A stretch of 64,000 nucleotides of DNA, taken from positions 1 through 64,000 of the forward strand of contig JAVVSR010000009.1 of the NCBI GenBank assembly GCA_036654095.1, written 5' to 3'. How positions within the stretch are numbered: position 1 is the first letter of the stretch; the number at the start of each line of letters is the position of its first letter. The stretch is from JAVVSR01 sp036654095. GTDB lineage: Bacteria > Bacillota > Clostridia > Christensenellales > CAG-917. A program made the translations under genes and the position numbers. Positions 1 to 8,301 of this stretch are shown here, in pieces. The notes under the pieces were generated by a model. It was not told the DNA's origin and made no database searches. It was given only the letters and a program-made list of their open reading frames with translations.

Positions 1-1452
1 GATTTTGATTATCAAATATGGGAAGATTCTGAATACCTTCCAACGCCTACTATTATAGAAGCTGCACAAGCACTTTATCGCGGACATAACGTACATGATA
101 TTACTCGCAGTGATGCTGGAGCTGAAAATCTGACGATTACAACTGAAGAACTAAATAAAATTTTTGAATACAGTAAAGCTAATCATAAAAAATCTATTTG
201 TTTTGTAACGGGGGTTCCCGGAGCAGGCAAAACTCTTGTTGGATTAAATATCGCTATTGAACGTTCTGACGCCGCAAAAGGTGAACATGCCGTTTTTCTT
301 TCCGGGAATTTTCCATTGGTTACAGTTTTGCAGGAAGCTTTAGCAAGGGATAAGGTTCTACAATCAAAGCAAAATGGTGAAAAACTATCAAAATCTGATG
401 CGTTGCGTAGCACATCTGCTTTTATTCAAATAATACATAAATACCGCGATTCTTTTGTTGGAAATAGCAATATTCCTCCAGAACGAATTGCAATTTTTGA
501 TGAAGCACAACGCGCATGGACTCACACAATGATAGCTAATTTTATGACAACTAAAAAAGGTATTGATAACTTTCCATACAGTGAGCCTGAGTTTTTAATT
601 AGCACAATGAACCGTCACACAGATTGGGCTGTAATTGTATGTTTGGTAGGCGGTGGGCAAGAAATCAATACAGGCGAAGCTGGTTTGCCCGAATGGTTTG
701 ACTCACTGAACAAATCCTTTCCCGATTGGGAAGTATTCGTTTCCCCAGAATTGAACGACACTGAATACCGGAGAGATAGGACATGGGCAAATTTGAAGTC
801 TGACTTAAAGGTTCACGAGGATAAAGATTTGCATTTGGCGACATCTATTCGTTCTTTTAGAACGCCAGATTTAGCTGCTTTTGTAAAAGCAGTACTTGAT
901 GTTGACGTCGAAAAGGCAAAATTTCTTTATCAAAGGTTAAAGGATAAATATCCTATTTTGCTTACGAGAAATCTTGACACAGCAAAAACTTGGGTAAAAG
1001 AACATTGCCAAGGTACAACCAGATATGGACTTCTTGCTAGCAGCGGTGGTTTGCGATTAAAACCCGAAGGTATATTTGTAAAAAATGAAATATCGGTTGC
1101 TAATTGGTTCCTAAATGGAAAAGATGACGTGCGCTCTAGTTATTATCTTGAAGATGTTGTTACTGAATTTGACATTCAAGGCCTTGAATTAGATTATTCA
1201 ATAGTTGCTTGGGATGCCGATTTCCGATATGACGGAGAAAAATGGGCTTATAATAATTTTGTTGGCAACAAATGGCAAAATATAAATTCAGCCGACAATC
1301 AACTGTATTTGAAAAATGCTTATCGAGTTTTACTTACACGTGCTCGTCAAGGTATGGCTATTTATATTCCTGAAGGAAATGATTTTGATCATACTCGATA
1401 TAACGATTTTTATAACAGGACTTACAATTATTTACGTAAAATATTAGAATAA
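1..1452 (+). CDS. DUF2075 (Schlafen-group-3-like) DNA/RNA helicase domain protein, 5' truncated
   Basis: The reading frame is open from the first base of the window, so the gene begins upstream; 483 residues are visible. A Walker A motif GVPGAGKT lies at 211-234 and a Walker B-like motif IAIFDEAQRAW near 487-519. Near the C-terminus, YRVLLTRARQGMAIYIP matches the helicase motif VI region of superfamily 1-like ATPases. This combination is typical of the DUF2075/'DNA/RNA helicase domain' family. Members are often fused to an N-terminal GIY-YIG or nuclease-like domain, which would lie outside the window. Roles in defence or nucleic-acid repair have been suggested for relatives, but nothing here decides this. 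It stands alone, with small RNA-like transcription units downstream. The family call is firm; the function is not. Confidence 0.85.
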   Translation, partial: DFDYQIWEDSEYLPTPTIIEAAQALYRGHNVHDITRSDAGAENLTITTEELNKIFEYSKANHKKSICFVTGVPGAGKTLVGLNIAIERSDAAKGEHAVFLSGNFPLVTVLQEALARDKVLQSKQNGEKLSKSDALRSTSAFIQIIHKYRDSFVGNSNIPPERIAIFDEAQRAWTHTMIANFMTTKKGIDNFPYSEPEFLISTMNRHTDWAVIVCLVGGGQEINTGEAGLPEWFDSLNKSFPDWEVFVSPELNDTEYRRDRTWANLKSDLKVHEDKDLHLATSIRSFRTPDLAAFVKAVLDVDVEKAKFLYQRLKDKYPILLTRNLDTAKTWVKEHCQGTTRYGLLASSGGLRLKPEGIFVKNEISVANWFLNGKDDVRSSYYLEDVVTEFDIQGLELDYSIVAWDADFRYDGEKWAYNNFVGNKWQNINSADNQLYLKNAYRVLLTRARQGMAIYIPEGNDFDHTRYNDFYNRTYNYLRKILE

Positions 1453-1560
1453 GAAATAAAACACGCAATTAATTAAATTGCGTATTTTTTATAAGTTTGC
1501 TAGTATTTTACCGCCTTTTTAAAAGTGTATTTTCAATTTTTAATATTGCCATTTATTTAT

Positions 1561-1589
1561 TTGACAAATTTCAATCAAGTACATATAAT
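1561..1589 (+). promoter_or_regulatory. Consensus sigma-A promoter for the first small transcript
   Basis: TTGACA at 1561-1566 and TATAAT at 1584-1589 are separated by exactly 17 bp, a perfect consensus. Transcription would start near 1596. The only thing immediately downstream is a five-codon reading frame and a terminator. Confidence 0.85.
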
Positions 1590-1628
1590 ATCCGTAATGG
1601 TTGATGTTCCTTTACGAGGGGTGTAAAA

Positions 1629-1646
1629 ATGGCAAAAACACATTAA
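1629..1646 (+). CDS. Five-residue leader peptide MAKTH
   Basis: ATG at 1629 is followed by codons for A-K-T-H and TAA. A GAGGGG ribosome binding site at 1616-1621 sits 7 nt upstream, which is near-ideal spacing. It lies inside a short terminated transcript. Such micro-ORFs normally act through ribosome position rather than through the peptide itself. Too short to judge by homology. Confidence 0.45.
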   Translation: MAKTH

Positions 1647-1701
1647 ACTACTCGACCAATAAGAACAGCGGTTGTCGGTTAATCCGTAAACCTTGCTATG
1701 A

Positions 1702-1729
1702 ATGATACCTTTTAGGTACCATTTTTTTT
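1702..1729 (+). terminator. Intrinsic terminator of the first small transcript
   Basis: Eight-pair stem with one wobble, 5-nt loop, then a T-run at 1723-1729. Confidence 0.75.
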
Positions 1730-1760
1730 GCCAAATCTACAAACTTATCATTTTTTTTGT

Positions 1761-1789
1761 TTGACTTTTGTAACGATATTACATATAAT
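1761..1789 (+). promoter_or_regulatory. Near-consensus promoter for the second small transcript
   Basis: TTGACT at 1761-1766 and TATAAT at 1784-1789 with a 17-bp spacer. The -10 context 'acaTATAATA' is identical to that of the promoter exactly 200 bp upstream. Confidence 0.8.
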
Positions 1790-1795
1790 ACTGTC

Positions 1796-1860
1796 AAGAG
1801 TTAGCGTAATCCTGCAAAACAGGACACAGTCGAAAGGACGGAACACTAACTCTTTTTTTT
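1796..1860 (+). ncRNA. Compact three-way-junction RNA ending in its own terminator
   Basis: A 9-bp closing helix pairs 1796-1804 with 1846-1854 and is followed by a T-run, so the closing helix doubles as terminator. Inside are two hairpins: TCCTG/CAGGA (1810-1814 with 1820-1824) and GTC/GAC with a GAAAG loop (1829-1831 with 1837-1839). Single-stranded joins of 4-6 nt make a three-way junction of under 60 nt. It is either a small RNA or an attenuating leader for the acetyltransferase gene that follows. I could not match it to a known riboswitch. Confidence 0.6.
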
Positions 1861-1985
1861 ATGCTCAATCGTCCTTAATATTATTTTTTTATAACGATTT
1901 GCGCAAATAAATATTTAATAAAGTTGCGCCAGAATAAAAAGTCAAATAAAATTAGATGATATATAAAAAAACGGAGGAAATAATT

Positions 1986-2510
1986 TTGTTGATAGAAACA
2001 GAAAGATTGCGGCTTCGAGAAATGGCGCAAGAAGATTATTCTTCGGTATGTCTTATGTTGCAAGACGCGAGTGTTATGTACGCGTACGAACACGCTTTTA
2101 GCGATGATGAATCACATATTTGGCTAGATAAGCAAATAGCGAGATATCATAATGAAGGTATAGGCTTGCTTGCCGTTATTCTCAAGGAAACAGGGGAATT
2201 TATTGGGCAGTGCGGATTAACTTTTCAAGATTGTGACGGCAAAAATGTTGTGGAAGTAGGGTACATTTTTAACAAGAAATTTTGGGGTCACGGCTATGCC
2301 ACAGAGGCGGCTATCGCGTGCAGAAATTTTGCTTTTGAAACGCTTAATATTAATGAAGTTTATTCGATAATAAGAGATAATAATTATGCCTCACAAAATG
2401 TTGCAAAAAGAAATGGAATGACGAAAATTGGTTGTTTTATTAAAAATTATTACAATATTGATATGCCACACTACATTTACTGCGTTAAGAAAAGCGAATG
2501 TAATAAATAA
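1986..2510 (+). CDS. GNAT N-acetyltransferase, RimJ/RimL type
   Basis: The protein begins LIETERLRLREM, the usual first strand of the Acetyltransf_3 family, and contains the acetyl-CoA loop region VGYIFNKKFWGHGYATEA plus the later YSIIRDNNYASQNVAKRNGM segment. The start was placed at TTG 1986 because GGAGG at 1973-1977 sits 8 nt ahead; an in-frame ATG at 1956 lies upstream of this SD and would add ten non-conserved residues. Length is about 174 residues, normal for the family. Relatives acetylate ribosomal proteins, antibiotics or small amines; the substrate cannot be told. A second GNAT gene follows at 2601. Confidence 0.85.
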   Translation: MLIETERLRLREMAQEDYSSVCLMLQDASVMYAYEHAFSDDESHIWLDKQIARYHNEGIGLLAVILKETGEFIGQCGLTFQDCDGKNVVEVGYIFNKKFWGHGYATEAAIACRNFAFETLNINEVYSIIRDNNYASQNVAKRNGMTKIGCFIKNYYNIDMPHYIYCVKKSECNK

Positions 2511-2513
2511 AAT

Positions 2514-2543
2514 TTGACAAAAGAGCCTTCTATCGATTAAAAT
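2514..2543 (+). promoter_or_regulatory. Probable promoter for the second GNAT gene
   Basis: TTGACA at 2514-2519 and TAAAAT at 2538-2543, 18-bp spacer. It starts right after the stop of the first GNAT gene, suggesting separate transcription. Confidence 0.5.
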
Positions 2544-2600
2544 AAATAAAAAGGAGTAGTCTTACAACCGTATGTTCGGGAAATAAGTCTGAATTAAATT

Positions 2601-3110
2601 ATGATTATAAAAACGAAAAGAACCATACTTAGAGAGTTTAAAGAGAGCGACGCTGACGATTTGTTTGAGTATGCAAAAAACCCTAAAATAGGCAAAATGG
2701 CAGGGTGGAAACCGCACGTAGATATAGAGGAGTCGAAAACGATACTAAAAGAAGTTTTTTTAGGTAAAGAAAACATGTTTGCGATAGAATATAACGGCAA
2801 AGTTATAGGTTCGGTGGGGCTTAACCCCGACAATATGCGAAAACAAACAAATAGTTTAATGTTAGGATACGGACTTAGTGAAGATTATTGGGGCCAAGGC
2901 ATTATGCCCGAGTGCAGCGCAGCGGTGATAAACTACGGCTTCAGCGCGCTAAAATTAGACTTAATATCCGTTACTTGCTACACCGATAATAATCAAAGTA
3001 GGCGAGTGATAGAAAAATGTGGCTTTACTTTTGAGGGTGTTATTCATCAAGCCGAAAAGATGTACGACGGCGAAATAAAAGATATAAATTGCTATTACTT
3101 GACAAAATAA
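2601..3110 (+). CDS. GNAT N-acetyltransferase, RimJ/RimL type
   Basis: A 169-residue protein starting MIIKTKRTILREF, with the family's central GYGLSEDYWGQGIMPEC acetyl-CoA-binding region and the C-terminal VTCYTDNNQSRRVIEKCGFTFEG segment (N-x-S/A-S-x-R-V-x-E-K-x-G-F). These are hallmarks of Acetyltransf_3. It differs clearly from the preceding GNAT, so this is not a recent tandem duplication. No obvious SD precedes ATG 2601 (an AAGGAG lies about 45 nt upstream), so expression may be low. Substrate unknown. Confidence 0.85.
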   Translation: MIIKTKRTILREFKESDADDLFEYAKNPKIGKMAGWKPHVDIEESKTILKEVFLGKENMFAIEYNGKVIGSVGLNPDNMRKQTNSLMLGYGLSEDYWGQGIMPECSAAVINYGFSALKLDLISVTCYTDNNQSRRVIEKCGFTFEGVIHQAEKMYDGEIKDINCYYLTK

Positions 3111-3286
3111 AACTATACAAATAGAATTTTAATTGTTTGCTATAACAAATAAAAAAGCGAACGAAACTTTAATTTATGGAAAAATAATTTGTGTAGATTA
3201 TACATTGGCAAGTTTATAATTGTAAATAGTGAAAAAAACAGGCGTTAGCTAATTTAAAAATGCGCCTTAAAATAGGAGGGGAAAAA

Positions 3287-3664
3287 GTGAAACCAAATGA
3301 AGATTGCGCGGCGATTTGCGGACTTTTTTGCGGAACGTGTCCTAGTTTTATTAAAAATTCATGTGGCGGTTGTTTGAGTAAAAACTGCTGCTGTGATTGT
3401 TTTAACGGTTTTAAAGATTGCGCAAGCGAAAACAACGTGACAAGGTGCTATGAATGTGGCAAATTTCCTTGCGAAAAGCTAAAAGATTTTTCAACCAGAC
3501 ATATAGAAAACGGCATTTGTCATCATAAAAATGTTATTAAAGACTTACAAGAGATGAAGGATGTAGGCGTTGATTTGTGGGTGGAAAAACAAACAGTAGC
3601 GCATACTTGTAAAAAGTGCGGAAGGCTGATAGCGTGGAACAAAAAAGAATGTGATTGTAAATAA
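3287..3664 (+). CDS. DUF3795 cysteine-rich (probable zinc-binding) protein
   Basis: Residue pattern CAAICGLFCGTCPSF followed by CGGC, CCCDCF, CYECGKFPCEKL and a final CKKCGR...CDC gives about 20 cysteines in 125 residues. The central part matches DUF3795, small proteins of anaerobes with unknown function and presumed metal binding. GTG 3287 was chosen because AGGAGGGG at 3274-3281 precedes it by 5 nt; the upstream ATG at 3260 would place the SD inside the gene. It stands alone. The C-terminal CxxC pair with DC looks like an extra zinc ribbon. Confidence 0.8.
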   Translation: MKPNEDCAAICGLFCGTCPSFIKNSCGGCLSKNCCCDCFNGFKDCASENNVTRCYECGKFPCEKLKDFSTRHIENGICHHKNVIKDLQEMKDVGVDLWVEKQTVAHTCKKCGRLIAWNKKECDCK

Positions 3665-3942
3665 AGCAATAAATTATATTGAGGTTTGGTAGAAAAAAAC
3701 CATGCGCGACAGGGCGTTCATAAGGGTATAGGATAAACAATTTTGTACCCAAGGTGCGTTGACGAGCAATGGCTTATTTTTTTTTACGACCCAATACTTA
3801 ATACGATACTATTAAAATACCAATTTTCAAAAAAGAGTTAAAAGTAATCAAGGAATGATTAATATTGTTTACTAATTATCGCACACGCGCGATATCAAAA
3901 ACAATAATTTTACAATAAACATTCTTTTTTCATAACTTGCCA

Positions 3943-5055
3943 TCATTTCACCACCGCAATAAGCGGAATAATCATTTCGTCTTCTGTCATTCCCGCGTGC
4001 ATGGACAAATATTTATTGCTCGCATAATTATCTATTGTTAAGTATTTATCTGCAATAGCTATTCCGTGATAATCGGCTAATTGATTAACAAATTTTTGGC
4101 TAGGTTTGCCAACTCCAAAATAGCCTTCTTCGATTATTTGTGATTTTGTTTTAAGTATAAAATAATTACCAAAATATTTATTGAACAAATATTCAAATTC
4201 TTTTTCCTTGCCCGATTTTACATCAAAAGCGCAAAGTCTTGGTTCTTGCCACATTTCTCTCTCTAGCGTATCCAAGAAATCGGGATAATCGCTTAATAAA
4301 ATGCTATGGCTATTAATATGACCATGGTCAGCGGTGACAATTAGTATTGAGTTTTTCAGTTTATGAGCGAGTTTTTCCAGCTCATTATTTATCATTTTAA
4401 TATTGTTTATAGTTATTTCGCTATTTGTACCATGCTTATGCATATAGCTATCAGGGTTGACATAGTAGCCGTAAACAAATTTCTTTTTAGGAAGTTTTGA
4501 TTGCCACAAAATTTTTCGTATCATTCCTTTGAGGTTATTTTCATTATAACTATCAAATTTGTTAGAAAAAGGAGAAATAAGTTTTGCGGTATATCCATTT
4601 TGTTTTATTTGTGTAATTATGTCGTTATATCCATAAAATTTGTTAGCAACATTGTATTTTTCTGCTTGAAAAGAATACCCCATTTCGCAGTTAGTAAACA
4701 TTGTAACAGTTTTATTAATCTCTCTTACATTCATATCCCACCCCAACCACAAATGCTCGTTTGGATTTAGGCCACTAAGAAAAGAAGAAGTAGACGAAGT
4801 AGTTGTCGCAGGCATTATAGAGGTAATATCCTTAATAAAATTTTTTCTTAAAAAACTATCTTCTGGCAAAATTTTTCTAATTAAATTGCTACCAAGTCCA
4901 TCACAAAGCACAACGATAACATTTTTTTTATTATTTGCAAGCAAATTGTCAACTTCTTGTATTGTGTCGTGTTTTGGTGTAATTCCAAAATGTTTTTGAA
5001 TGCTGCAACTCAAATTTGTAATACAATTATTGTAATTGGCTTTAACTAATTTCAT
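3943..5055 (-). CDS. Alkaline phosphatase superfamily / type I phosphodiesterase-like protein
   Basis: 370 residues with the metal-site motifs of the PF01663 family: VVLCDGLGSNL near residue 50, the nucleophile region MPATTTSSTSS near 80-92, TADHGHIN near 243-250, and C-terminal HAGMTEDEMIIPL. There is no signal peptide or membrane helix, so it is probably cytosolic. Relatives hydrolyse phosphodiesters, nucleotides or phosphonates, and the substrate cannot be assigned. Single gene, divergent from the ABC-F gene downstream. Start ATG 5055 is preceded on the minus strand by AGGAG. Confidence 0.8.
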   Translation of the reverse strand: MKLVKANYNNCITNLSCSIQKHFGITPKHDTIQEVDNLLANNKKNVIVVLCDGLGSNLIRKILPEDSFLRKNFIKDITSIMPATTTSSTSSFLSGLNPNEHLWLGWDMNVREINKTVTMFTNCEMGYSFQAEKYNVANKFYGYNDIITQIKQNGYTAKLISPFSNKFDSYNENNLKGMIRKILWQSKLPKKKFVYGYYVNPDSYMHKHGTNSEITINNIKMINNELEKLAHKLKNSILIVTADHGHINSHSILLSDYPDFLDTLEREMWQEPRLCAFDVKSGKEKEFEYLFNKYFGNYFILKTKSQIIEEGYFGVGKPSQKFVNQLADYHGIAIADKYLTIDNYASNKYLSMHAGMTEDEMIIPLIAVVK

Positions 5056-5188
5056 ATGACACTCTCCTAAATCCTAACCGTTATCAAAATTATAGTTTAA
5101 CTATATCATACAATGATTATGGAAACAATACTTTTATGGTTTTTTGCTCGCTCATATATTTTAATCCCGTATTCAAGCTAGAATATGA

Positions 5189-5217
5189 TTGATATAAAGT
5201 GTTAAAATTGATATAAT
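5189..5217 (+). promoter_or_regulatory. Promoter for the ABC-F gene
   Basis: TTGATA 5189-5194 and TATAAT 5212-5217 with a 17-bp spacer. It implies a leader of about 105 nt before the GTG start. In that leader CCGCT (near 5293) can pair with AGCGG (5323-5327), a stem that would enclose or border the AAGGAG ribosome binding site at 5318-5323. Confidence 0.7.
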
Positions 5218-5330
5218 GACAAATAGGGCTACTAAAGGTTTAAGTTATAAAACGGATATAATTTGAATTAAATTGATGTATGGTGATGTAAAATCCGCTG
5301 TATTTAAGGTAGCAGTAAAGGAGAGCGGAC

Positions 5331-6953
5331 GTGAGAGGAAATCATATGAGTTTGTCGTTTGGAATGGAAACGATTTATGATGATGCTGAATTTCAAATAG
5401 CAGATTTTGACAAGGTTGGCATAGTTGGAGTTAATGGCGCAGGTAAAACGACATTATTTAAGGTCATTTTAAGAGAACTGGAATTGGATAGTGGAGCAAT
5501 ATCGGTTGGAAATGCTAAAATCGGATATTTACCACAGGAAATTGATTTTGAAGATAGAAATAAAAAAGTGTGGGACTATCTTTTTGAAGCTAGACCTATT
5601 AAAAAAATAGAAGCTGAAGTAAATGATATTTATGAAAAATTAGTAACCGCCAATGAGGAAGAACAAATTAAGCTGCTTTCAATCTTGTCTAAATTGCAGC
5701 AGCGGTTGGATAATCTTGATGTTTATAATGCGGAAAATACATTGCTTGAGCTTATTGATAACATGAAAATTGACGACGCCCTTTTAGATATGGAAATAGG
5801 CAATTTATCGGGTGGACAAAAATCAAAAGTAGCTTTTGCTTATATTTTATTTTCTGACCCAAAAATACTTTTACTTGATGAACCGACAAATCACTTAGAC
5901 GTTACAACAAAAGAGTTTGTTACAACTTATCTAAAAAATTATAAAGGAAATGTGCTTATAATTAGTCATGATATAGATTTTCTTAACGCCGTTGTGAGTA
6001 AAATTTTATTAATAAATAAAACAACTCATAAAATTTCAACCTATGAAGGCAACTATCAAACTTTTAAACGCAGGTACGCGCAAGAACAGTTACTAAAGGA
6101 GTTGCGCATTACTCAGCAAGAGCAAGAAATAAAAAAACTTTCCGATTTTGTGCAAAAAGTTAATCAAGCGAGCAGAACTCAACACGACTTAAAGAGGGTT
6201 GGACAAGACCGTGAAATAAAACTTGCCAAAAAGTTAAAAGAACTTGAAAAACGCGAAAAGATATATAAGCACATAAAAATAAGGCTTGACCCGAAAAGGG
6301 AAAGCGCAAAAATTCCTCTTGAGGTTAAAGATATTACTTTTCATTATGATGGTCAACCTAAATTATATGAGCAGTTATCATTTTCATTGGCTGGAAATGA
6401 AAGGTTTTTAATCGTGGGCGAAAACGGTGTGGGTAAATCTACGCTGTTGAAGCTTATTGTGGGTATAATTAGCGCCGATAGCGGAGAAATAAAGCTTAAT
6501 CCCAAAACGGATATTGCATATTATGCGCAGGAGCTTGAACTTCTTGATGAAAATAAAAGCATACTTGAAAACGTTGATTGCGACGGTTTAAATGATGTTC
6601 AAATCAGGAATGTTCTTGGAAATTTTTTGTTTCAAGGCGATTTTGTTTATAAAAAAGTAGCAGTGCTTTCCCCTGGTGAAAAAGCAAGGATTGCGCTGTG
6701 TAAACTTATGTTAACGCGCGCAAACTTACTAATTCTTGACGAACCGACCAACCATTTAGACCCCGATACTCAAGCAATAATAGGTGAAAATTTTAAAGAT
6801 TATTCGGGGACAATTATGGTGGTTAGTCATAATCCCGATTTTGTTGAGCAGATAGGCATAACGAGAATGCTGATATTGCCCGATGGTAAAATTGTAGATT
6901 ATTCAAGAGAATTACTTTCATACTATTATATTCTAAACACAGATTTGGTGTAA
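5331..6953 (+). CDS. ABC-F family ATPase (ribosome-associated, possible antibiotic-resistance type)
   Basis: Two ATP-binding cassettes in one soluble chain of 540 residues: Walker A GVNGAGKTT and GENGVGKST, signatures LSGGQKS and LSPGEKA, and Walker B LLLDEPTNHLD and LILDEPTNHLD. A charged interdomain linker follows the first cassette (about residues 235-325). No membrane segments occur, which fits ABC-F proteins that bind the ribosomal E site. Length and linker are compatible with the Vga/Lsa/CplR-type resistance factors as well as housekeeping paralogues; this cannot be decided by eye. GTG 5331 has AAGGAG 7 nt upstream; an alternative ATG 5346 also has an SD-like GAGAGG, but the longer form better covers the first strand. 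Confidence 0.88.
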   Translation: MRGNHMSLSFGMETIYDDAEFQIADFDKVGIVGVNGAGKTTLFKVILRELELDSGAISVGNAKIGYLPQEIDFEDRNKKVWDYLFEARPIKKIEAEVNDIYEKLVTANEEEQIKLLSILSKLQQRLDNLDVYNAENTLLELIDNMKIDDALLDMEIGNLSGGQKSKVAFAYILFSDPKILLLDEPTNHLDVTTKEFVTTYLKNYKGNVLIISHDIDFLNAVVSKILLINKTTHKISTYEGNYQTFKRRYAQEQLLKELRITQQEQEIKKLSDFVQKVNQASRTQHDLKRVGQDREIKLAKKLKELEKREKIYKHIKIRLDPKRESAKIPLEVKDITFHYDGQPKLYEQLSFSLAGNERFLIVGENGVGKSTLLKLIVGIISADSGEIKLNPKTDIAYYAQELELLDENKSILENVDCDGLNDVQIRNVLGNFLFQGDFVYKKVAVLSPGEKARIALCKLMLTRANLLILDEPTNHLDPDTQAIIGENFKDYSGTIMVVSHNPDFVEQIGITRMLILPDGKIVDYSRELLSYYYILNTDLV

Positions 6954-7308
6954 ATTAGTTTTGATTATATAGTGGATTTATAAAAATTGAAATGTTAATT
7001 AAGCCAATAATAAAAAATCTACAATATTATGTAGAAAAATATTTAAACTACACTTTAGGCTTTTCTTTATACATATAAAAAAGTAATTAATAATGTTAAG
7101 TAAAAAAGTAAGGGTCAAGTCATATTTTAATTGTCAACCAATCACGAATAAACTTATATGACAAAGGAACTAGCGTAAATAATTTGGCTAAATATTTAAT
7201 TATATTTATCAAAAAAATAAATATAATTATAGTCAAAAAGATAGCGAAAAGTTAATGATGTATTTTAATTAAAAACATTTTACAAGCGAGCGATTGTTTT
7301 TAATTAAG
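6954..7308. other. Intergenic region with one AT-rich hairpin
   Basis: AT-rich sequence between convergent genes. TCTACA (7018-7023) pairs with TGTAGA (7030-7035); on the minus strand it is followed by TTTTTTATT, so it may be a weak terminator for the molybdenum-cofactor operon. Nothing else recognised. Confidence 0.4.
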
Positions 7309-7755
7309 CTAGGGTAAAACCTTAATAATGTCGCCCGCTTTAATTGTGCCGCCTTTAACAACTTTGGTAAAAATACCTTCTTTGGGCATAATGCACGTGC
7401 CTACAAGTCTAGCGACTTCGCAGCCGTCTGCCGCGTGACATTTTTTGCCTATCTGCGTTACCTCTTGAATTGTGTTTCCGATTTCAAGTAAAGTCCCCAC
7501 AGGGATTTCGTGTAAAACAATGCCTTCGGTACAAATGTTTTCGGCAAACTTTCCAAAGCATAGGCCACGAACGCCTAAGTCTTCCATTTTTTTAACGCTT
7601 TCGCGCCCCAAAAAACTAATCTGACGAATACTGCCTTTTTCGGCGTGCGCGTCACCCTCAATTCCAAAATCTTCAATAAGTTTGATACTTTCAACGGCGT
7701 GCTTAATGACGCCTTTTTTTTCGCTTATACAAACAGCGACAACGATACCTTCCAT
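7309..7755 (-). CDS. MOSC domain protein, last gene of the Moco operon
   Basis: About 148 residues. IEGDAHAEKGSIRQISFL and the later GKKCHAADGCEVARLVGTCIMPKEGIF stretch with conserved cysteines are the MOSC (Moco sulfurase C-terminal) pattern. Stand-alone MOSC proteins bind molybdenum or tungsten cofactor or sulfur carriers and are common at the end of moa operons. ATG 7755 lies 4 bp after the moaC stop with AGGAG upstream; a longer frame would overlap moaC by 47 bp and was not used. Confidence 0.88.
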   Translation of the reverse strand: MEGIVVAVCISEKKGVIKHAVESIKLIEDFGIEGDAHAEKGSIRQISFLGRESVKKMEDLGVRGLCFGKFAENICTEGIVLHEIPVGTLLEIGNTIQEVTQIGKKCHAADGCEVARLVGTCIMPKEGIFTKVVKGGTIKAGDIIKVLP

Positions 7756-7759
7756 AATA

Positions 7760-8233
7760 TTATAACTCCTTTTTGTAGTGACCAGATTTCCCGCCAAGTT
7801 TTTCAAGCAAGCAAATATTGTTTATTATCATACCGCGGTCGATAGCTTTTGCCATATCGTATATAGTAGAAAGGGCTATTTGAACGGCAACGATAGCTTC
7901 CATTTCGACGCCAGTCTTTGCGGTGGCGGAAGTGGTGGCGGTAACGTCAATTTGCGTATCTGAAAAGAAGTCGAATGTAATATCGCAACTTTCCAAAAAA
8001 ATGTTGTGGCACATCGGAATAAGTTCTGAAGTTTTTTTTGCCGCCATAATCCCGGCAACTTCGGCAACGGCCAAAACGTCGCCTTTTTTAATATCGCCAT
8101 TTTTAATTCTAGTTAAAGTTTCAGGCAACATAGATATGCTCCCTCGAGCTGTGGCAATGCGATGTGTTATTTCTTTTTCGTCAACGGCAACCATTTTAGC
8201 GTATCCTTGTTCGCCAATGTGGCTTAGTTTCAT
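7760..8233 (-). CDS. moaC: Cyclic pyranopterin monophosphate synthase MoaC
   Basis: 157 residues, the normal MoaC length. Diagnostic segments are present: KTSELIPMCHN, TGVEMEA and the catalytic-loop MAKAIDRGM containing the conserved Lys and Asp. It converts the MoaA product 3',8-cyclo-7,8-dihydro-GTP to cyclic pyranopterin monophosphate, the first stable Moco intermediate, in the cytosol. It lies between moaA and the MOSC gene in the same operon, with about 70 bp to moaA and an AGGT-type ribosome site upstream. Confidence 0.96.
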   Translation of the reverse strand: MKLSHIGEQGYAKMVAVDEKEITHRIATARGSISMLPETLTRIKNGDIKKGDVLAVAEVAGIMAAKKTSELIPMCHNIFLESCDITFDFFSDTQIDVTATTSATAKTGVEMEAIVAVQIALSTIYDMAKAIDRGMIINNICLLEKLGGKSGHYKKEL

Positions 8234-8301
8234 AATTACCTCCGATTTTATATAAAAAGCATTGTTATATAATTTTTTTGATATACATTCAGCGCGAACA
8301 T

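Larger units (their letters stand above)
1596..1729 (+). ncRNA. Short leader-like transcript with embedded micro-ORF and terminator
   Basis: The transcript is bounded by the consensus promoter and by a hairpin (1702-1709 pairing with 1715-1722, loop 1710-1714) followed by seven T residues. It carries a strong ribosome binding site and a five-codon frame, then about 55 nt of unassigned sequence. The layout (SD, micro-ORF, terminator) resembles translation-controlled attenuators found ahead of resistance and amino-acid genes. The next element downstream is a second promoter, so it may simply be an independent sRNA. No known RNA family was recognised. Confidence 0.55.

Noticed and set aside
1728..1910. 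60-residue frame across the second small transcript
   Set aside because: It runs through a terminator, a promoter and the folded RNA, and has no SD.
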